Source: Mesonia sp. HuA40
GTDB lineage: Bacteria > Bacteroidota > Bacteroidia > Flavobacteriales > Flavobacteriaceae
Assembly: GCF_008017835.1 (NCBI RefSeq)
Contig: NZ_VRLT01000028.1
Coordinates: forward strand, 62,001-126,000
DNA: 64,000 nucleotides
Reading direction: 5' to 3'
Below the pieces are notes generated by a model. The model did no database searches, was not told the origin of the DNA, and saw nothing but the letters and a program-made list of their open reading frames with translations. Below, one piece after another: positions 7,584 through 17,300 of this stretch. The position numbers and the translations under genes are program-made. The stretch's first letter is position 1; every line of letters begins with the position of its first letter.

Positions 7584-9674
7584 TTAAAAGTCGTAGTACC
7601 AATTAAATAAGTCGGTTCTAAACCCAAAATTTAACCAGGTAGTAGTGCCCGTAGACGGCAGGAATGTATTTTCAATATCGGGTGTCAAGTTTCGATAAAT
7701 AAAATTAGCATACACTTTTAAATTTGTAGCCGGATTAAGCAAATACCCCAACTCTGTCTCAGCATAAAAAAAGTCTGCGGTGTTCCCTTGCAGCATTTCG
7801 TTTCCTTTATTACTTATTCGCTGGTCTTCACTTCCGTAAATATTTCCGCCGTAAAACGGATCTAAATCTGCTTCCAGCTCTAATCCGCGTTTTCCTAAAA
7901 TAAATTTAGCATGCCCATACCAGCGTTTTTGCTTATAGCGAGTTATGAATAAAAACTCTCTGAAATTAGCACCCCATAAATGCGCTAAAGATTGATTGTT
8001 ATGACCGTAATTTAAAACCACTGTATTATGAGAGTAAGTGTAAGGTCGAGCCTGATTATATTCTACCTGTAAATTTAAATTGCGTACACCAACAAAGTCA
8101 TATAATTTAAGGCCCAATTGATAGGCAATCTTGTTTTTGTAACTCTGCTGGCCTCCAAAAATATCTGAAGATGAAAACTCATCGATCATCATTTGGGTAT
8201 AGGCGTTAATTTGATTTGAAAATTTGTACTTGGCATCAAGACCAATCAATGCATTTCCTCCTCTAGATCCTGTTGAAAATTCTATGGCACGGTAAAAAAT
8301 AACCGGATTCAAGTAGTTAAAATCAAAACCTCGATCGTTGTCGTTTTCCCATAGTACAGATTCAAACAATCCTATATTTAATCGCTTGCTTACATTGTAG
8401 CTTAAATGATGAGTGGCCATATATTTTGTGCGAAAAGAGCCAGACTCTGTCACCGCTGGCCTTATGTCGCGTAGACTCATCCAAATATTGGTATATTTTA
8501 TTTTCCAAAAACTGGTATTAATTTTAAAAAATGGGTACGGGCTCGCATTATCGCTCAATAGCATAGAACGATAACCGTCGCCAATAAAGTTTTTTCCATG
8601 CCCTAATTGTAAATTAAAATAATTATTTGGGGTGTAAGAGATATAGCCTTCTGCGATAGGATAATCATAACTATCTGTTTTAAAATCTTTTGCAATTCCC
8701 CTTGCAGGTATTACGGCAGGATTTCCGCCATCGGGCCGAATACTATTAGCATACTCATTAAAATAGTTGGCAAAACGTCCTTGACTCTCATAAACTGCCG
8801 CATAAAAATTAAATTTAGAGCCAATCCCTCCTTGTATCACAGCGGCACGAGTATTATTGTAAGTAGAATTAAAATCGGCATCAAAATCTTTACCTATTTG
8901 AAGGTCTGCAGCTACATCTGCAGTAAACCAATAATCTTCGGTTTGTAAACGTACCAAATGCTCGTTAAAAAACTTTTTACCAAACCATGATTTAAAAGGT
9001 AATTTTAGTTTTTCATGTTCGTTTTTAAAATTATAGTAAGCATTAACACGATTGTAAGTCATCGGCTTGACCGAAGTATGGGCATTACTTCCCAACTGAT
9101 TTAATTCCTTATCGAACCGATTGTATATTTCGTGCGATAACGGAATATTGATTTGGCTTTCATATTCTGGATTTGTATAGGGCACTTTAGCTTGGTTGAC
9201 TAAATCGTATTCTTGAAGTTTAATTTCTTGGCTTTCTTTGTTGGTTGTCTTTTCTTGAACAATTTTATTAGGTGCCTCTAAAGGTAGTTTTATAGGATAG
9301 CGAAACTGCATATAGGTAGGCTTGCCGTTAAAAAATGCTGGTTTCACCTTAGGGAATGCGTTAAAGGTGCGGTAAACCTCTTCTTTTAAAACTTTATGAG
9401 CACTAGTCACATAAAGCACATTAAAGCTTCCAGATTTATCAACTTCAAACAAAACATCAATTTGAGTTTCTATATCCTTCAGATTGGCTGGTATATTAAA
9501 ATTTTCAAACACCAATTCGTTTAATCGCTCATAAAAGCAATTTTCTATTTCATTATCGGATTGAGCAGTACAAGAATCAAAAACGGGAAATTGCTCTATT
9601 CTTTGGGTAGTTTGTTGAGCCAAAGTTAGGTTAGCCAGTAAAAGCGTGAAGATAAGCAAATTGAAATTAGCCAT
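7584..9674 (-). CDS. remB: RemB-like outer-membrane beta-barrel with an N-terminal TonB-like domain
   Basis: Secreted outer-membrane protein of 696 aa from the chosen start MANFNLLIFTLLL, supported by a promoter just upstream at 9698-9729. After a signal peptide (to about residue 20), residues 25-130 resemble the TonB C-terminal domain. The line-up includes a Cys pair, DVLFEVDKSGSFNVLYV, and a final PxVKPAFFNGKPTYMQFRYPI. The rest is aromatic-rich with alternating strands and looks like the Wzi/RemB-type barrel (LGHGKNFIGDGYRSMLLSD, LNPVIFYRAIEF). RemB is linked to gliding in Flavobacterium; I assign that name by overall resemblance, so function is provisional. tonB lies just upstream. Confidence 0.72.
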   Translation of the reverse strand: MANFNLLIFTLLLANLTLAQQTTQRIEQFPVFDSCTAQSDNEIENCFYERLNELVFENFNIPANLKDIETQIDVLFEVDKSGSFNVLYVTSAHKVLKEEVYRTFNAFPKVKPAFFNGKPTYMQFRYPIKLPLEAPNKIVQEKTTNKESQEIKLQEYDLVNQAKVPYTNPEYESQINIPLSHEIYNRFDKELNQLGSNAHTSVKPMTYNRVNAYYNFKNEHEKLKLPFKSWFGKKFFNEHLVRLQTEDYWFTADVAADLQIGKDFDADFNSTYNNTRAAVIQGGIGSKFNFYAAVYESQGRFANYFNEYANSIRPDGGNPAVIPARGIAKDFKTDSYDYPIAEGYISYTPNNYFNLQLGHGKNFIGDGYRSMLLSDNASPYPFFKINTSFWKIKYTNIWMSLRDIRPAVTESGSFRTKYMATHHLSYNVSKRLNIGLFESVLWENDNDRGFDFNYLNPVIFYRAIEFSTGSRGGNALIGLDAKYKFSNQINAYTQMMIDEFSSSDIFGGQQSYKNKIAYQLGLKLYDFVGVRNLNLQVEYNQARPYTYSHNTVVLNYGHNNQSLAHLWGANFREFLFITRYKQKRWYGHAKFILGKRGLELEADLDPFYGGNIYGSEDQRISNKGNEMLQGNTADFFYAETELGYLLNPATNLKVYANFIYRNLTPDIENTFLPSTGTTTWLNFGFRTDLFNWYYDF

Positions 9675-9697
9675 AGATTTAAAAATAGTTAAGTACA

Positions 9698-9729
9698 CAA
9701 ATGTAAAACTAAGTGGCTTATAGCGCAAA
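9698..9729 (-). promoter_or_regulatory. Bacteroidetes-type promoter for the remB-like gene
   Basis: On the minus strand TTTG (9729-9726), a 20-base gap, then TACATTTG (9705-9698) match the TTTG/TAnnTTTG consensus of the Bacteroidetes primary sigma factor. It ends 23 bases before the ATG at 9674 and lies downstream of the tonB terminator. It excludes the longer start at 9728. Confidence 0.7.
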
Positions 9730-9762
9730 GCTTAGTACCTAAAATTAAAACTTTAAATCCAT

Positions 9763-9793
9763 AAAAAAAGCCTTCAAATGCTTGAAGGCTTTT
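9763..9793 (-). terminator. intrinsic terminator after tonB
   Basis: A perfect stem (aaaagccttcaa/ttgaaggctttt, loop of four) is followed on the minus strand by seven T. It lies 20 bases after the tonB stop. Confidence 0.85.
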
Positions 9794-9812
9794 ATATTGA
9801 ATAAGATTAAGA

Positions 9813-10535
9813 TTAATCTTGCACTTGAAAAATAATAGGAAGTGAGTACAAAACACCAACTGGTTTTCCACGTTGTTTACCAGGCACCATATTAGGCAAC
9901 ATACCTACAACACGCTCGGCTTCTTTTTGCAACCTTGGGTGTGGGGCTCTCGCTTGAACACCAACAACCTTTCCGTTTCTGTCAATTTTAAATCTTACAT
10001 ATACTCTATTTACACCAGACAAACCGAGTTCTGAACCAAGATCTGTATTAAATTTGCTATTTACAAAATTCTTGATTTTATCAGACATACACTTCTTACG
10101 TTCGGCGTTAGTTTTATATTTTTCACAGCCAGGAAATAAAGGAACATCCTCAATAGCCGTAAAAGGAACATCTTCTATCACTTCTTCAGGAGTTGGCTCC
10201 ACATCATCAACCTCAACTATTTCTGGCTCATCTGTAACCTCGGTAGACTCAATAATTTCTTCCTCGATTTCTACATCATCCTCAACTACTTCGATCACCT
10301 CTGGTGCTGGTGGCGGTGGCGGTGGTGGCGGTGGTGGGGTTTGTATCTCGGTAATGGGCACATCTTCTTCCTCTAGTTGGTCAAATTGCACTACTCCTTG
10401 GTCTATGGCTTCTTTGTCATAAGTTTTCCACTCAATGGCACGCCAAGTAATCAAAAGCATTAGAATAAGACCAATTTGGAAGAACAAAACACTTTTTCTT
10501 CCTAAATCTTTCTTTGGATTTTTTTTTGGTTTCAT
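9813..10535 (-). CDS. TonB family energy-transducing protein
   Basis: Couples the inner-membrane proton motive force to outer-membrane receptors. It is 240 aa: a basic cytoplasmic start (MKPKKNPKKDLGRK), one span at about residues 16-34, then a run of ten prolines at about 68-77. An acidic Val/Glu stretch (about 80-125) and a C-terminal TonB domain (about 130-240) follow. The domain shows LFPGCEKYKTNAERKKCM, VRFKIDRNGKVVGV and LPNMVPGKQRGKPVGVLYSL. No exbB/exbD is in the window. It sits after vanZ-like and before a terminator; the next gene encodes an outer-membrane barrel whose N-terminus resembles this same C-terminal domain. Confidence 0.92.
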   Translation of the reverse strand: MKPKKNPKKDLGRKSVLFFQIGLILMLLITWRAIEWKTYDKEAIDQGVVQFDQLEEEDVPITEIQTPPPPPPPPPPAPEVIEVVEDDVEIEEEIIESTEVTDEPEIVEVDDVEPTPEEVIEDVPFTAIEDVPLFPGCEKYKTNAERKKCMSDKIKNFVNSKFNTDLGSELGLSGVNRVYVRFKIDRNGKVVGVQARAPHPRLQKEAERVVGMLPNMVPGKQRGKPVGVLYSLPIIFQVQD

Positions 10536-10582
10536 AACTTGAGTTTAACGAATTGCTAATGTAAATATTTTTTGATAAAAAT

Positions 10583-10999
10583 CTAAAAGTTTAACTTCTT
10601 TTCTTGTTTCTCAGGCCTCATCAAATAAGTTGAAACCCAATATGCGACCATCACGCCGGCAGAATTGGCCAAAATATCCCAATAATCAAAAGTTCTGTAA
10701 CTTGTAAGACTTTCTTGTAATACTTCAATAAAAATGCCAAAAATGATTACGAGTAAAGAAACTATTTTTTTAATTGAGATAAACCTAGCGTTTTTAACTG
10801 CTTTAAAGAGGTACCAAATCCATAAAAAGCTTAAAACAAAATAGGCCGTAAAATGAAAAATCTTATCGGCCTGATTGATTTGAACTTTTGGTAAACCTTG
10901 CGTACTGGTTAAAGATAGGTAAACAATGCACAAGGTATTAACCAAAGCAAGAACGAGTAAAAGTTTAGCTGGCAATAAGTTCTTTATAAGCTTCTGCAT
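10583..10999 (-). CDS. VanZ-like family membrane protein
   Basis: A 138-aa membrane protein with about four spans. The VanZ-like signature is visible as INQADKIFHFTAYFVLSFLW (about residues 40-59), then IIFGIFIEVLQESLTSYRTFDYWDILANSAG with the acidic/aromatic core of the family, and a last span ending in a basic tail. The start overlaps the 3' end of gcvH by 35 bases, which is long, but no later Met gives a complete first span. The family is named after a teicoplanin-resistance gene; in flavobacteria a gene of this type often follows gcvH and its job is not known. Confidence 0.85.
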   Translation of the reverse strand: MQKLIKNLLPAKLLLVLALVNTLCIVYLSLTSTQGLPKVQINQADKIFHFTAYFVLSFLWIWYLFKAVKNARFISIKKIVSLLVIIFGIFIEVLQESLTSYRTFDYWDILANSAGVMVAYWVSTYLMRPEKQEKKLNF

Positions 11000-11345
11000 C
11001 TAATAGGTCTTCTATTTCTTCTTGGTTGCTTATTTTAATTTTAATAATCCAGCCTTCGGTATACGGATCTGTATTTACATTCTCTGGCTCGTCTTCTAGT
11101 CCTTCATTGAACTCGATGATTTCACCACTCAAAGGCAAAAACAAATCAGAAACGGTTTTAACAGCCTCTACACTTCCAAAAACTTCATCTTTGGCTAATT
11201 CTTCGCCTTCTGTTTCTACCTCAACATATACAATATCACCTAGTTCGCTTTGTGCGAAATCGGTTATACCCACAGTAGCAACATCACCGTCTATTTTAAC
11301 CCATTCGTGGTCTTTAGTGTACTTTAATTCATTTGGAATGTTCAT
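10965..11345 (-). CDS. gcvH: glycine cleavage system H protein
   Basis: Lipoyl carrier of the glycine cleavage complex, which shuttles the aminomethyl group between the P, T and L proteins in the cytoplasm. At 126 aa it has standard length and is intact. Family landmarks are KYTKDHEWVKIDGDVATVGI at the N-terminus, the lipoyl-lysine segment SVEAVKTVSDLFLPLSG (lysine about residue 63), and NTDPYTEGWIIKIK near the end. It starts 34 bases after the sprA stop and overlaps the VanZ-like gene, so it is the third gene of a ruvA-sprA-gcvH-vanZ unit. The P and T protein genes are not here. Confidence 0.97.
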   Translation of the reverse strand: MNIPNELKYTKDHEWVKIDGDVATVGITDFAQSELGDIVYVEVETEGEELAKDEVFGSVEAVKTVSDLFLPLSGEIIEFNEGLEDEPENVNTDPYTEGWIIKIKISNQEEIEDLLDAEAYKELIAS

Positions 11346-11379
11346 AATATTAACTGATTTAATTTATAGTTGTGTTTTT

Positions 11380-14300
11380 TTAATTTCCGAAATTGTATCG
11401 AAGGGTTATACCCGAACGTATAGTTGTGGTAGGAAAGGCAGTAGAGATAGCATACTGCGAAAAAGTATGATCATAATAAAATATGGCCGTTAAGTTTTTT
11501 GACAAAGCATAATCTGCCGTAAAATATACACTCCACAAATCCTGACCCGCCGTGGTTTGACTATTAGCAAAATCTAAATACCTTATGATAGATTCATTTC
11601 TTCTAAAAGAAATATCGGCTTTAAGGTTTAAATCACTTCTAATAATTCGGTTGTTACCCCCTACCTTTGTAGTAAAGCTTAAATCTTGAACACGGTAACC
11701 TAAACCAAAAATATATTCGTTTCCTTGCACTTCGGTTAATAAGTTATTATCAAAACTCAAAGAAAGCTGTCTGTCTCTTCTGATTTCAGTTGAAAGTTTA
11801 ATGCTATTTTTCAACTCCATATCAACCTTAATTAAAGGTGAAAATTGCTCACTTAAATTAATGTTTGAAATTAAAAACGGATTTTTGAAATTTCCCGATT
11901 GGTCTAGATTGGTTATACTGTACGGATTGGTTCTATCATAATCTAAATTACTTTGAAATTGATTGATACTGTACAGCGAAGTATATCCATGCTGAAGCGT
12001 AAATCTTCTAAAAGTATCTTTAAACCATTTAATACGCATAAGACCCGTGTACTTTAAAGTCCAGTTAGGCAAAGGTACATCTCTAAAGGCACCTAAACTA
12101 ATATCTTGGGCATCTTTACCGGTATAAGCCGATAGAAAAGAAGGTAACAGCACCGCCTGACTAGTTCTTCCAAATCCTTTAGGAAACCCGGTTTCTTGGT
12201 TAATGTTGGCTGGATCTGACAAATCTATACCGGCTTTACGTGCCAAACGGTTAGCAACGGCAAGTCTATTCTCCCTAAACTGTTCAAATGCTTCTGATCG
12301 CTCTTTGGTACTTTCAGAAAAAGCTGAGCTAATCATAATAGTAGAGATGTTAAAATTACCAAAACTATTTGGAGCCAGCGATCTATATTGCAAATCGTCT
12401 TGATTTACTCGGTAATTTTCGGCATAATTTTCAGAATAAACCCTATTGGCGTTTAAGTCTAAGGTAAGGCCTGGCAACAAACCAATATTAGCTTGAACAC
12501 CCAAATTGCGTGTTTCATTCTCTGTATATTGCTCATTAAATTCTTGATATGTGGTAAGCCAACCTCTTCTAGCTGCACGCTCACGAATGTCATTTTGACC
12601 TCCAAAAACAAAACCTGCACTGGGTTTTAAGGTACCTAAAAATCCTATATCGTTAGTATAACCTGGTAAAAACATACCATTGGTTTCTTGATAATTAAAA
12701 GTAAGACGTTTTAAAGCAGTCACAACATCTATACCTGTACTTAAAACGCGGTCACCAAAGCTCAACTCTTCATCATCTGTATTTGCGGCATTTGTGCCTC
12801 CACTTCTTGAAAATCCAAGAGCGTTAGCCGGACGCGCATTCATGTTAATTGCCGACTTATTACTATTCCCGCCTTTTTTCTTTAAACCTATATAATCGTA
12901 AAGAGTACCCATTTCTACCGTACCATTTATTTGGTGGGTGTTAGCATTTTGTATGGTATTTCCTAAATCAGGGATACCGGGTAAATCTCTTAAGATTTGA
13001 GATCCGCGTTGCCATTGAAAATTACCCGTATAAGAATAGGTTGCCCTTAAAAATTTAAGGAATGGAAACTTCTCAAAAGGCAACTCATAATTTACTTGTA
13101 AATTTTGGTTAAAGCTATTTGGATCTCCGATGGCAAAAAAATCATCCCACACCCCAACGCTATTGTCTTGCCTATTTTCTTCATCTATATAATTACGAAC
13201 TATTCGATTGGTATTTGCCGAGAGTACAAAATTTAAAGATTGAGTCAATTGATGATTGATAGCATATTGATAGTCGAGTGTATAATTACGCTGATATAAC
13301 TTTGGTAAACCTAAAGAACCTGGTGGCAGATTAATTTCTCTAAATCGCTGTTCGTTATACTGCCTCAAAATGGTGCTTGAAGCCGATAAACTAGTAGGTA
13401 ATAAATTAAAATTGAAATCTTTTAGCGGCTGATAGTAATCACTACTATCTAAAACGGAAATGTTTTTAAAAGGCTCTACTGCAACTTTTGGCGGTGCGTA
13501 CTCATAAGTTGCACCTACGTTAACATTTTGGCTTAATGCTTCTGCTATTTCAAAATCACGATGATCTTCTTGATTATAGGTACCAGAAAAAGTAAAGTTT
13601 TCTACATCAATAGGAAGCGGTACCTTATCTTGATTCTGTCTTTCTTTTCGAAGACCAATAACACTAACGCTTTGACGCTTTGTATAATCTTCGGCTCGTT
13701 CTTGCAATTCTCGCTTGCGCTCGGGTGTAGCATTATCTAACAGCGTCTCTAATTCTAAATCTAAATATTCTGGATCAAATTGAGGAGTGATTAACTCTTC
13801 CCCACGGCTGTAGCTAAAAGGTACTTTTACACCCCATTTTTTGGGTAGTAATTGCCCCATATTTAAGCTGGTTACAACATCATATTGTTTCACATCTTCT
13901 CTGCTACGCTGGTTAGGTCCTTGTTCTATGCTACCAAAACCAACAGTGCTTCGCTTACCTGTAGCGCTTACGCTAGCGAAGTCGGCTAGATTGGTATCCA
14001 TATTTACGATTGCGGCCCAGCCGCCTTCATTTTTCATATCAGAAAGGCGCAACTCGTTAAACCAAACTTCACCACTAGCCTGTGTTGTTCCGGTATTTTT
14101 TAAACCTAGCATCAACATACGTATATCGCCAAAAGTTGGATTCCCTTTTATACCAACCTTCATCTCTCCAGAAGTATTCCCAGTAACAGGCTGCAGTTCT
14201 TTATTAAAATAGTTTAGCTGTCCTGGATTAAAATTAGGATTTCCTATAACCAATGATTTTATTTGTTGTAATAAAGCTAGGGGGAGTTTTAAGTCATTTT

Positions 14301-17300
14301 CTATGGGCCACACATCTCTAGGTACAGTTGAATTTAGGTCGCTTACCGTAAGAGGAATCTCAACTTGATAAAAGTTATCGGTAAAATCTGTACCCATACG
14401 TATAAAAGCCGATAATTCTCCATCTAATAAAGTGGGTTCTGGGGCGGGTAACGACTCGGCATGCAAGAACATCTCTAAATTTTCAAATTGACGCATATCA
14501 ATCTGAAAATTCTTATAAACCGCCCGAGAATCATTGGGTTTTAAATTTTTAACTACCAAAGACATGGATTGCTCGTCTTCTCGCACGCGCTGATTGTTAT
14601 CGATTAATTCTTCTCGTACAACTCCTGGTGGTGTTACATAATCTGAAGTTTGCTCTTTACTTACAGCGGTTACTTCAAAGGTAGTTCCGGTAGTAATTTC
14701 TGGATCGGTACCGTCGGGAACCACAGCTTGGTTGTAGCGTCTATAATCACCGCGTACCAAATCTAAACTTCCAAATCTTAAGGTTACCTCCTTTTCAAAT
14801 CCGCTAAGGAACATTCGCATAAAACGAATAGAGCGCAAGTCTGCAATACCATTTACCGCAAATTGACTTTCGGTGCGTAAAGGTATCTTAAACTGTACCC
14901 ACCGCACTTCCATTTGTTTACCGTTTTGCAAAGTAGTGGTTAAGGTCTTTACATCGGTAATATAATCATAGTCAACCCCAGCAAAACTTGCGGTGTTATT
15001 CTCAACACTCATATTTCTAAAAACAGGAACCTTATACTCAAAGTAACTGTCTATAGTATTCATGGTGTTATCACGGTTGATATCTTCTACAGAAGGTACA
15101 GTAGTTCTTCCTCTATTGTTCTGCCCCACTTCTGTAGGACTGTTACCTTGCAAACCATTGTATTTTTTGTAGCGCTCTAAAATATTTCCCGTAGCACTTA
15201 GATAAAATTCATAGTTATCGTTCGCAGGATCTTCTAATCCGGCAAACTGCGGAAATTGCAGACCTTCTTCGCTATCGTCTAGACCGTCAAGACCAAGGTC
15301 TTGATTTACCCTTTGTTGACCTTCTGTATCAAAGGCATAAACCAAAGATTGGTTACTTGGCACTTTACCAAAAGCTGTTTCAAGGGTATTATCGGTTGAT
15401 CCGTCTACTGGCAATCCGTTCTCGTATTGTTTTCTACCATCTTTTAAAATATCTTCACTAATATTTCCCAGATTAAGGGTAATCAATCCTTCATTGATGC
15501 TGGCATTTTCTTGGTAAATAAACGGATCCATCACCCAGAATTCAATAAACTCAACATTTGAACGCTCAAAATCTGTAGTAGTAATCTCACGCATTATTCC
15601 TCCAAAATTTTCTTTGGGGTTAGGAAGCGTATTATCGGTCGCAGCCGGATTAAAATTATACTGGCCACGCTCCTGCGGATTAAAGTTTAAATCTAAAGTG
15701 TAAATAGCCTGCGTTTGCCCCTGAACGATATCGGTATCTGGAAAAATTTCATCTATAAATACGCGTCTGGTGGCATATGAAGAAAGGTCATTATCGCTAA
15801 TACCTGAAGGGCGCTGATTGGTATAAAAAATAGGATCTATGGTGTACCAAGATAAGTGAGCACGTTTGTATGTAGTAGCCAAATCGTTATTGCTACGCTC
15901 TCCTCCAAAGCCTAGTGGTGCACTTGACAAGAACCACGATAAAGGACTCATTACTGAAATTGAAGTTTGAGAAGCCTCAAAATCATCTACATAACTGGTG
16001 GCTACACCGTTAAAATTATCACCCTTAGGACTACCAGGATGCAAATAAGCAAATTCACCACGTACAGAAAAATTAGAAGGCACATCGGTGTCTATGTTTG
16101 GTAGTTTATTCACCAATCGCGTAAAGAAAGGAACCTCTGTAGAGTAGTTTAAATTAAAGCCATACATAGAGTTATTTATAGGCTCATAACTGTAATTTGC
16201 TTTCTGGGTTAGCGGTCGCTCATTCAGGTTTAAATAAGTGGCACCAATAATGAAGTTTTTATTGAATTCGTGTTGTATATCTAAGCCGGTAAAACGCTTG
16301 GTTTGCTGTCCAAAAAGCGCATTATTTTCAGTTGAAACTTGAATTGGCGTATCTGAGGCCAATAAAGCTTCATCTAAAATATTTACTCTACCTAATTGAT
16401 AGTCTACCGTATAATCTACTCCCTCTTGTAAAGTTCTTCCTCCTGCGGTTACTACCACAGAACCTTGAGGCACGTTAAAAGCACCTATTGGGATTCCTCC
16501 TTGACCACTTGATTTATAACTACCTTTTAACTGAAATTTATTCTTATCGGCTTCTTCTTGCTCTGCCTGAATCTTTGTAGTAGTGTACAAACTTCTAAAA
16601 ACATATTTCGTTTGATTGGCGTTATAACTTAACGGATTTTCGTAATTTTCTGGACCTCCGTTTGGGGTATTGTCAAGTTTATTGAAAAGATACTCACCAA
16701 ATGGTTCTACACTAGTAAAAATAACCCGACCGTTTTGTGTATCAATGGTTAGACCATTTACAAAATCAAAAAATCCGTCACCGTCTTGAACAGGGTCGTT
16801 ATTTAAGTTTAAATTATCTAGATTAAAAACACGTAATAAGGTTTTATCTTCTACATCTGGTGGTAAATTGGCATTCGCCACTCCTTTGATGTAGTTTAAG
16901 GGTTGAGGATCTGTATAAAGTATATTAAATCTAAAATCTTCTTTTTCAATTTGAAAAGCATCCAAACTATAGATGTTTTTCATCATTAAATCCCAAACCG
17001 GTTCGTTCACATTCGTAATAGGACTTTTAAGCATTTTAACCACCAAATTTTGACTCACCGCCACTTGGTTTTGGTTGTTAGGATCTGTACCGGTGGTTTG
17101 CCCTTGGGTAGCTGGAACCCCATCATTTGCAAATTCACCCACTTGATAAACTTGACCGTTTACTGTAAATTGAAAAGCTACAGCCAACATCTCATCATTA
17201 TTGATACGCTGATTTAAGGATACATATCCCAATTGTGGATGTAAGGTATATTCAGATGGCTGTAATTGACGGGCATTTTCTAGTTTGGCGTAGTCTGTCC

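Noticed and set aside
10054-10422. Plus-strand open frame rich in Gly and Ser opposite tonB
   Set aside because: It is the reverse complement of the poly-proline and acidic region of TonB, with no start signal or recognisable domain.
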